The notes under the pieces: generated by a model | Told to the model about the DNA's origin: nothing | The model's database searches: none | What the model saw: only the letters and a program-made list of their open reading frames with translations | Translations under genes and position numbers: made by a program | Shown here: piece by piece, positions 33,901 through 43,000 of the stretch | Numbering within the stretch: position 1 is the first letter of the stretch | Layout: every line of letters starts with the position of its first letter | Assembly (NCBI GenBank): GCA_014607495.2 | Contig: CP053148.1 | Coordinates: 8,680,001-8,744,000 of the forward strand | DNA from: Carposina sasakii | Taxonomy: Eukaryota > Arthropoda > Insecta > Lepidoptera > Carposinidae | Reading direction: 5' to 3' | Length of the DNA: 64,000 bases

Positions 33901-36900
33901 GAGAACCGTGTCATGTGCGGCACGTACATCTTTCATGATTTAAAGTAAAGGAAATTAAGAAATATGAACTTGCCTTTACTATGCGCGGGCGCCCTCCTTT
34001 GCATTTCACGCCTCCGGACACAATTAATAGCTTTTACAAGCTTTTAACTTAAATTTTTTACAGTACTCTTGCTTTTATCGGTACAAAAGACCATAGCGAA
34101 GTTAGCAGCGGGTATAGCAGGGCGCCATCTTGCTTTTCGGAAACACGGCGTGTTGAACACGCCCAACTTACGTTCCGTTGCACGTAATATATTGCAATGT
34201 TAAATTCACTGAGCTCAATTATACAGTTATTTGAAGTGTATTGCAAACAATACTAATTGCATTGGTAAAAGTAATAATTACGTAACTATAGTTACGTAAT
34301 TAGATAAGATTTTAATAATAGCACGAGACATTTCATAGAAGTAATAAATAGTTAGCTATCCAGTCACTGCGTGAAATGTGTAATACAACACAGAAGCGTC
34401 GCGTCATCAGGCTTGTACAAACGTCACACTGTATTCTAATGTGCAGTAATAGAGCAAGAGCCCACAACGGCCAGATCTTCGTTATTTTATAAAAGCTGAA
34501 AGTTTCTGTGTATGTCTCCAACACAGGTAAGAACGACCCGCGACTAGAGTTTCGATTGTGGTTACTTGGGCAGGTAACAGGTAGTAAAGGTTTATAAATT
34601 AGTACCTTAAATTCGTTAAAGTATAAGGTTCATTTTTTTTTTATTTTCTTCAGGATATCTTTAGAAATCACGTTATCCATTGCCGGACTTTTTCGACAGT
34701 TGCTACCCCTTGCCAGAAACCCCTAAACTGTACTAAATTATAATTATACTTTCGTTATAGTATAAAACCTGAATTTCATACATGTTACTTGGAGACCTAT
34801 AAAAAATGTTACCTCAATAGCCAGATAGTTTTAATGGTTTTTACTAGGCATGGGCTAATCATATCCGGGAAAGGATTTAAAAAGTAGCATATCACTCCGA
34901 CTAAGGATATATATCCTTTTAACATATCCAACTCCGCGTGCATATCCGGGAACGAAGAGATTAAGTGAAGCGAGATATGACTGGGATTGGTTTGGTTGTT
35001 GTAGGTGTCCTTTTAACAGATCCAACTCCGCGTACATATCCGGGAATGAAGAGATTAAGCGAACTGATATATGATTGGGATCTTAGCACTGTCTATCCAA
35101 ATAAGAATTAGAATATTTGATAGGCGTATTTAAAATCACTATAAATAGGTAGGTACACTAACACATTGTCCTAAAAAAATTCCAAATCCAAACAGCTTTT
35201 ATTTACATTAAAAACAAAATACTTAAGATCAAATATAAAACGGAATGAATAGAAGTTTTGAAAATTATAATTACGAAAACAAATATTTCAAAACAAACAT
35301 TGCAACGAACTAAACGGCATGCCTGTCGCTCGTGAGTATTCGTATATACTCGTGTAATGTCGTTACATTCGCGCTCATGCGTCTACTGCGATAGTACCGC
35401 GGGTTCCGACGCATTTGCATTCCGTCTCGCTCACTTATTCTTATCTTCGGCATTATTCGGTAGGTCGGATATAGGATATGGTAACTTTCTTTAAAGTGAA
35501 GGAGTTGATTCATATCCACCTCTGGATATATATCCGAGGATATAGTTGTGTCCGGAGTTACCCATGTCTAGTTTTTACATCTTGCCAGACGCATTGAGTC
35601 CGCTGTAGGTGTGAGGAAATAGGGTGCTTAGTCTATTGCGATCTTTTACTGCGCATCATCTGTCGTTTGTGGGGTATTGTGTATTATGTATTGAACTGTT
35701 ATGCGTACAAGCAACGTTTAATAATATTATATTTGTGTAGTTTTTTGTGAAATAAAAGTGAAATTTTAATAAAAATGTTATCATGGGAGATATGTTAATT
35801 TGTTTCGATTGTAAAAAATGATGGTGAACTAATATTGTTCTCGGAGGGAACGTTAAAAAAATGTCAAACTGTTTTGGAAATGCAAAAAAAACCTAACCTA
35901 AAATATAAAGACATTTTTTTGCCTGATGAATTTACAGGGTGTGGTTATCACCGGGAATGTTATAAAGCATTCACTGGATCCAAAAAAAATATTTAACTTC
36001 TGAATCTGAAAATTTGACAAAAAAATACATGACAACAATTTGATCCTGGAATACAACTCGGTAGTATGGTCCATAGTGATCGTATCGAAGATATCCAGAA
36101 AAAGTTTTTTAGAATGCTTTGCCATAAGCTTCATCTGATTCGCAGTCTCCGATCCTATTCTGGGAGACTAGCCAAATTTCACATGACATCTTTGGAGTCC
36201 AGGCGCAAGTGTTATGTTATGACTTGCCTCTACAAGATTGTGCATGGCAGAGTGGATGCAATGGCACTATTGGCGAAGCTGTCATTTATAACTAGGTTTA
36301 GGCAGCGCGACCGCAACCGAATGACCTTCACATTAAATGCATTCTCCAACACGTCGTACTATAATCCCATTGTCAGAATGTGTCGCCAATACGATGAACT
36401 ATCGTCAGGGGAAGCTCGGCTGGACGTCTTTATTAATAATTTGAATACTTTTAAAAACGATGTAAGGAAAATATTGTCTCCGAATGTATGTAGTACTAAC
36501 ACGCTAGGTACCATCTTTGTCCTATAATATTTTTGTTTTTTAAAACTAACACTGCTAAAGATTTAAAAATGTTATGTGTCAAATATACACTTCAAACCAG
36601 GGATTTGGTATCTCCTCTCCTTCAAACACTTTTTTTTTTAGTTTATACCGAAGGAAAGGCAAGGGGAACTAAGCCCATACAGCCTAATCATTGTTTAGTA
36701 AAATGTATTCTGAATTTATGATGAATGACAATGATGATGAATGGAAACGTCGGGAAAATCCTCAAGAACAAGTGTAAAGTTAGTCAAAATGAAAAATTAT
36801 TGCAGAAACAACTTACATACGCCCATGAAGAGATCGTAATCCGGCTAAAGTTTTACTCGGCTTACCTGCGTATAATGAGATCCGGGTGTAAAATATAGCT

Positions 36901-39900
36901 TCTAGAATATTAAACGTACAGGACTAAGATTTTTTGTAGACACTATTCACAATTACTAGTAAATGCTACAAAATTTTCAAAAAGCTACATTACGTACTTT
37001 CCGAGATCCAAGTGGCGCCTCAATCCTGATGTATGGATTCAGATCCACCTTTACATTGAAATAACTTTGGATATATTATACTAAGTACAAATTCCAGGAT
37101 TTCGGCTACAAAATTATTTCGTTAGCTACTAAATGATGGGGTAAGTTTTTTTCTTAAAATCAGAAGTGGCTCCTCAATCCTTACGTACATAAAGAAATTG
37201 ATTCTCGGCTCGACAGAACAAAAGTAAGATCACGATACACGAGCAAATGAAACTCGGCGTAGACAGCTGAAATTTCAGCGTCAAGAAATTATCTCGAAAT
37301 TCCCACGGGAACGTGAACTCTAAAGTTTACGTGTGTGTACTAAGTCGTGAATAGCTGCTAGATGTTATAAGTTATAACATCTAGCTTATAACATCTTAAT
37401 TTTAATAAATATAATGTAATCAGGTAAGACAGGTTTAGATCCAGACTTCTAGAACATTACGGTAACACTAATTATTAATTAACATACATAGTTTTTATTA
37501 TATAGTTGCTTATTTGCTCAGAAGGATTTATTATCCTTTCGGAACCATTTTTTATAATTGATTGTTCAACTGGATTTTTATTTATTCAATATTGTTATGA
37601 AGTACATACAAAAATGCCTTTACAAAACTAATTTATTATTTAAAAGCAACATTGGCCTACCATTATAAACCGTAATTAGGTTTTAGAAGATATATGGACT
37701 CCATTACAGTACTATGTTTAATGAAAGAACTATAGTAGTTGCAAAGAAAACCGTATGGTCCTAAAAGAGTGTCTTTCTGACAGGTTTATCACTAGAACTA
37801 TAACGAGCCTTTGCAAACTTTTTTAGGGCAATTGAGTTATCTAAGGGTATTATAAAACTCACATATATTCCAATATAGCTCGTTTGTAGAGTTTCTGCGC
37901 CCACTATATTACTTCAGCCCTGTAACAACGATCTACAAACCCACATTATCACAATTTCGCCCTATAATTGATGTTCAATTTCTACAATAACAAAGACCCA
38001 TTAAAGTTCGTGTGCAACCTTTATTGCGGAAATCAGAGACGTAAGGGAAATTGTGAACACTGCTATAGAGTTCTATGGTTGCATACTGGTCACTTTAGAG
38101 GTCATTACAACTCCTATCTATAACAGCTACATAAATTAGAGAAGTAAACCTTTACATCAATTATTCAATTATTTATATGTCGGTTTCGGTTTAGATGTTG
38201 TTCTCAGCTTAGCTAAGCATTTAGTCAATAATAACTTAAAATCCTTTCGTAAGGTCATAATCTCGCGCCCACAATGGACGGCTCCAGCGAGGGCCCTACG
38301 ACGTAAGTACTTGCTATAAATTGCAAAACTACCAGCCCGCCCTAAAACCTCTGAGAGTCTGAGAGCGTATTTCCATAGCCACAGATTATAACTACTCCTA
38401 CACAAAATTGAAAAGCTTTAGTTTGATATTATGTTGTTCAAGGATATTCTAGAACTTCTCTTTGAAAGGATCGCGTAGGTAGTTTAACGGCTAGACTGTT
38501 AAATACTTAGGTACCTACTTACATAATAACTAAGTACTAATAATAATAATAACTACGATAAAATGTATACACCAATAAATATTTATATTTTTATTCATTC
38601 AGTGCCCCCGACTACATTTGCGTTTCCTTGGTTTATCAGACGTGCCATCGACGCTTATTTGCGTTTCAGGCACTAGGCGTCGTCGTCTGAATGCTGTCGG
38701 AATGCTAAGAAAATCAGTCGATCGGTAGTAGTAAACCTACTTGAAATTATACACAACTTAAGAATTCCCGGTTTACCCATTCCAGCACCCGTACGATGAA
38801 TTTGGTGAGAGCGAGATATCTTACTTTTAAACGTCAAATTCACAGAGTTATTAATAACTAGATAAACTAAGTGTAAGTACTTTGCATGTAAAAAAATAGA
38901 CTTGGGGATTAGAATATTAGACACTCGTTCTCGAGCCAGGACTGAATGAATTAGGGCTGATAGAAGTGGTTTGCAATCCCTTTTTACACACCAAGTACAA
39001 ACACTTGCCTTGTCTAGTTATTACTTAGCTCTGTGGATTCGTCGCGTAAATGTGAGACATCTCGCTCTCACCAAAGTCATGCTACGGGCACAGAGATAAT
39101 TTCTCAAAATCCTTTTTAATCGGATACCTACCTTATGCAAAGAACACACCCACCAAGTTTTAGTTAGGCCTGAGATCAGTAGTTTAGGCTGTGTATTGAT
39201 CCTTCAATCATTCATTCAGGGCAAAACTACCTGCTATACTGTAACTAAGGGTCAGTTCACACCTAGACGCGACCCGATGCAACGACAAAAGCCAATGATT
39301 TCGTGCTGTGTCGCGATCCACCGCGTGATGCATCACTATGTCGCAAAGCGCATCGTAAAATCGTAGCAGCACGACGCCTCGCTGCGCAGCGGAACGTGTC
39401 TACTCGCCGCGGGCGACCGCTCCGCCCGCGCCACCCGCAGTCCAGCGTTGCCAGATGCACGATAATTATCGTAGATCCACGATAATTTTGATTGCCATGC
39501 CATAAAAATTTAAATTACGTATGGCACGATAATTCGTTCAAATTATACGATATTTTTGTCAAATCTACGATAATTTTAAAAACACGATAATTTTGCAACA
39601 AATATGATTTCGCAATGTACGATCTGGCAACACTGCCGCAGTCTGCCATTTGCAAGCGCATAAGAACGACATAGACAAGTCGCTACAGAGGCCTCAGGCT
39701 GCGTCGTGCGGCATCACGAGACGCAGCACCGCACTAGCACGCCGCGCCACCGGCGATGCACTGTTGCGGCGCGATACGTCGCGCTACGCCGCGAGGCATC
39801 TCGAGGCGCAGTGCTGCGTGGTGCAACGTATTCTTAATTCTCAAAATCAAATGTGTATGTTTTCGTGTTGTAAATAAAGTATATTTTGAGTTGCTCTATT

Positions 39901-39972
39901 AAAATATGCGCGCATCGTCGCGTCGCGTCTCGGTGTCAACTGACCCTAAAAGTGGAAGTTTTAATTGGCATA

Positions 39973-40040
<68 letters not shown>

Positions 40041-43000
40041 CATCCCTCAGTCTTTCAGGACAATGCATCTTATATGTGTAGATAGAATAAGTACTATTTA
40101 AATTTATAAATGGACCGAGTGCGTGGCGCTGTACACTAGAACCTGAGTACAACTTAAAGTGATACTGCTGACGGGCAACAGAATGAAAATCTTATGACTC
40201 GCAAGATTACTGATAGTAAAAGCACGGTCCAAAAATCGACGCTATTCAGGAACACAGCGCCATCTGTGCATCTATGTAAAATTTTGATTATTATCATAAT
40301 TTCATTGACAAAATGGGTGATGCGGTGCCGGACATCTACACTAATATTATAAAGAGGAAAACTTTGTTTGTTTGGTTGTAATGAATAGGCTCAAAAACTA
40401 CTGGACCGATTTTAAAAATTCTTTCACCGTTAGAATCCTTATAGGACCTGGATCAACATAGGCTATAAGAATTTCCCGATATTCCCACGGGAAGGCGACA
40501 AACGGGAATTCTATATTTTTTACGAAAACCACTATACATATGAAGCTGAAATCGGGCATATATGTTCATTGGGGAGAGCAAGGGAGGACTAAAAACGGAT
40601 TTCCCGAAATTCCCACGGGAAGGGGACAAACGGGAATTCATAATTTTTACGAAAACCGTTATACATATTAAGCTGAAATTGGGCATAGATGTTCATTAGG
40701 GACTGCAAGTAAGCACTAAGGCCGAATTTCCCGAAATTCCCACGGGAAGGGGGCCAACGGGAATTAATTATTTTTTATGAAAACGGTTACACATATGAAT
40801 CTTAAGTTGGGCATATTTGTTTATTTGGGACCCCGAGGAAGCACTAGGAACGGATTTCTCGAAACTCCCACGGGAAGGGGACAAACGGGAATTCATTTTT
40901 TTACGACAAGCGCGATACATATGAATTCGAAATTAGACCTGTACGTTCATTAGGGACTGCGAGAGAGCGCTAAGAACGAATTTCCCGAAATTCCCACGGG
41001 AAGGGGACTAACGGGAATTCAATTTTTTTACAAAAACCGCTGTACATGTGAAGCTAAAATCGGAGACTGCGGGGAAGCACTAAGAATTGATTTCCCGAAA
41101 TTCCCACGGGAAGGGACTGTCTGTGCGTTTGTGCACGCTAATCTCAGGAACGGCTTAACCGATTTCGGTGCAGTTTTCAGGAATATATTGTGACAGGTCC
41201 CACTTAACATATAGGCTACTTTTTATCCCGGGAAAATGTTTTTATCCCGGATAATTTCGACATTTTTTTTTCTGTAGTCCACGCGGACGGAGTCGCGGGC
41301 GTCCACTAGTCTCTGTAGTATAAATATCCAGCATAGGTACAGCATCACCTCCCCTCTTGTCAAGAGGTCAATTTGTCAGTTAGCATCAATGCAAATAATG
41401 AGTGCAGTTGGTTGCTATTGTTATCCCATTCACAATGGTACTCAGATATCTATAGAAGGAGAGCAAAGTGATAAACAATAAAAATATGGCCTTTGAATTT
41501 TCATTCGTGCCAATTTATAATACCTACATTGCTGCTTATTTTAGTAACAATTCAACTTTTATATATTATGTTATGATAGGCTTATGTTATGACCAAACAA
41601 TCATTATTATTAATGCAAAAAAACAATCCTGGGGAAAAAATTCCACCCAGTAACTGTGAAAATGTTCATTGGGTGAATTTAATTACATACATGTGGATTC
41701 ACCCTTTTGTTATTGTGTAATTCAGTACAAACAATTTATTTCTGCAACTCGATTTCTATTATAGTGCTTGTAGATCAAAGGCTAGACTTCCCCAGGCACT
41801 ATTTTTGTTTATACAGTACTCCTACATTAAACTACATCCCTAGGTACATATATGGAATTCTGTAAACTAAATGATTTTACAACTTGATTGTTTTCTTTGT
41901 TTGATTTAGATAATGCATATTTCATTTTGCAGAATGAGCTATGAGTACAATATTGTGTAGATACAACCAAGGAATATAAATATATATTTAATTAGGACCT
42001 CAAAATGTTAGAAACATTTGAAATAATATTCGGCTTTTAGTTACAGATATAAATACAAAAAAGTACATACCACTCCGTCAACTATAAATATTACAAATTG
42101 CTGACCTCTGGTGATAATAGGCTATGACAGGCACAAAGTTAGCTTTCTAAGGAATTATTATCTCACTAACATGATGCACATGCATATGATATAATATAAC
42201 TACTGATTTAATATGTTGTGTCATCAGACATTCCTAAAATGGGTCCTGTTCAGGGTTCGAAATTATCTAGTAAAATATGTTTTTTCATAATTATCCTAGC
42301 TGAATAATTATATCACTTAAATAAAGAAAATTTCAGGAAGTTAAATGGCATTAACTTCCTGAAATTTTCTTTATTAAGTGATAAGAATTTGTGGAAGACA
42401 AACATCAGATGGGAGGATGAGTTGAAGCTAACGGCGGGAACCCTCTGGAGAAGGGTTGCCCAAGATAGGCAACAGTGGAAATTGTTGGAGGAGGCCTATG
42501 CCACGAGGCACTACAGTTTAAGACGCAAAGGAGTGGTAATGTGTTTAACAGCCTATGTATGTATGTATGTTCCTTTGAAGCACTATACAGACCAAACGCC
42601 TGGGCTGATTTTTATGATTCACACGTCAATTGATTCCTCTCAGTCCGGCGAGTGTCACTAAAGACATGACGTTAGTGAAAATCCAATAAAAAATGAAAAA
42701 AAAATAAAGTCAACAAACTATATCAAGTGGAATATCATTGAATAGGTATTTAAAAATTATTATCAGTTTTCTCTCAACATTTTTCCATCGTACTGACTGT
42801 TTGGGATCTATGCCGATTTAAACTTGAGTAACAACCATTCTCGCATAGAAGTTTTTAGACTGCAGCAAGATGAAAATTTCTTGCTGCCGAGCATGTCGAG
42901 CATGTTTCTTGAAGGCAACCTATTAGTAGCTATACTAACAAAAAAGTATTAAAAAAATAATAACAGAAATTCCAAAAACCCGACTGCGTAAAAAACAAGC

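Noticed and set aside
33970..34020. Possible extra ANKRD exon REMQRRAPAHSK with a GC donor
   Set aside because: Not needed by the phases, not similar to ankyrin repeats, weak acceptor.
38169..38405. 78-codon open minus-strand frame (SSYNLWLWKYALRLSEVLGR…)
   Set aside because: No domain recognised, no good splice partners in phase with ANKRD, and not ankyrin-like. Likely chance in a locally GC-rich patch.
39303..39877. Arg/Ala-rich frames on both strands
   Set aside because: They fall inside the GC-rich Harbinger MITE; composition artefact.
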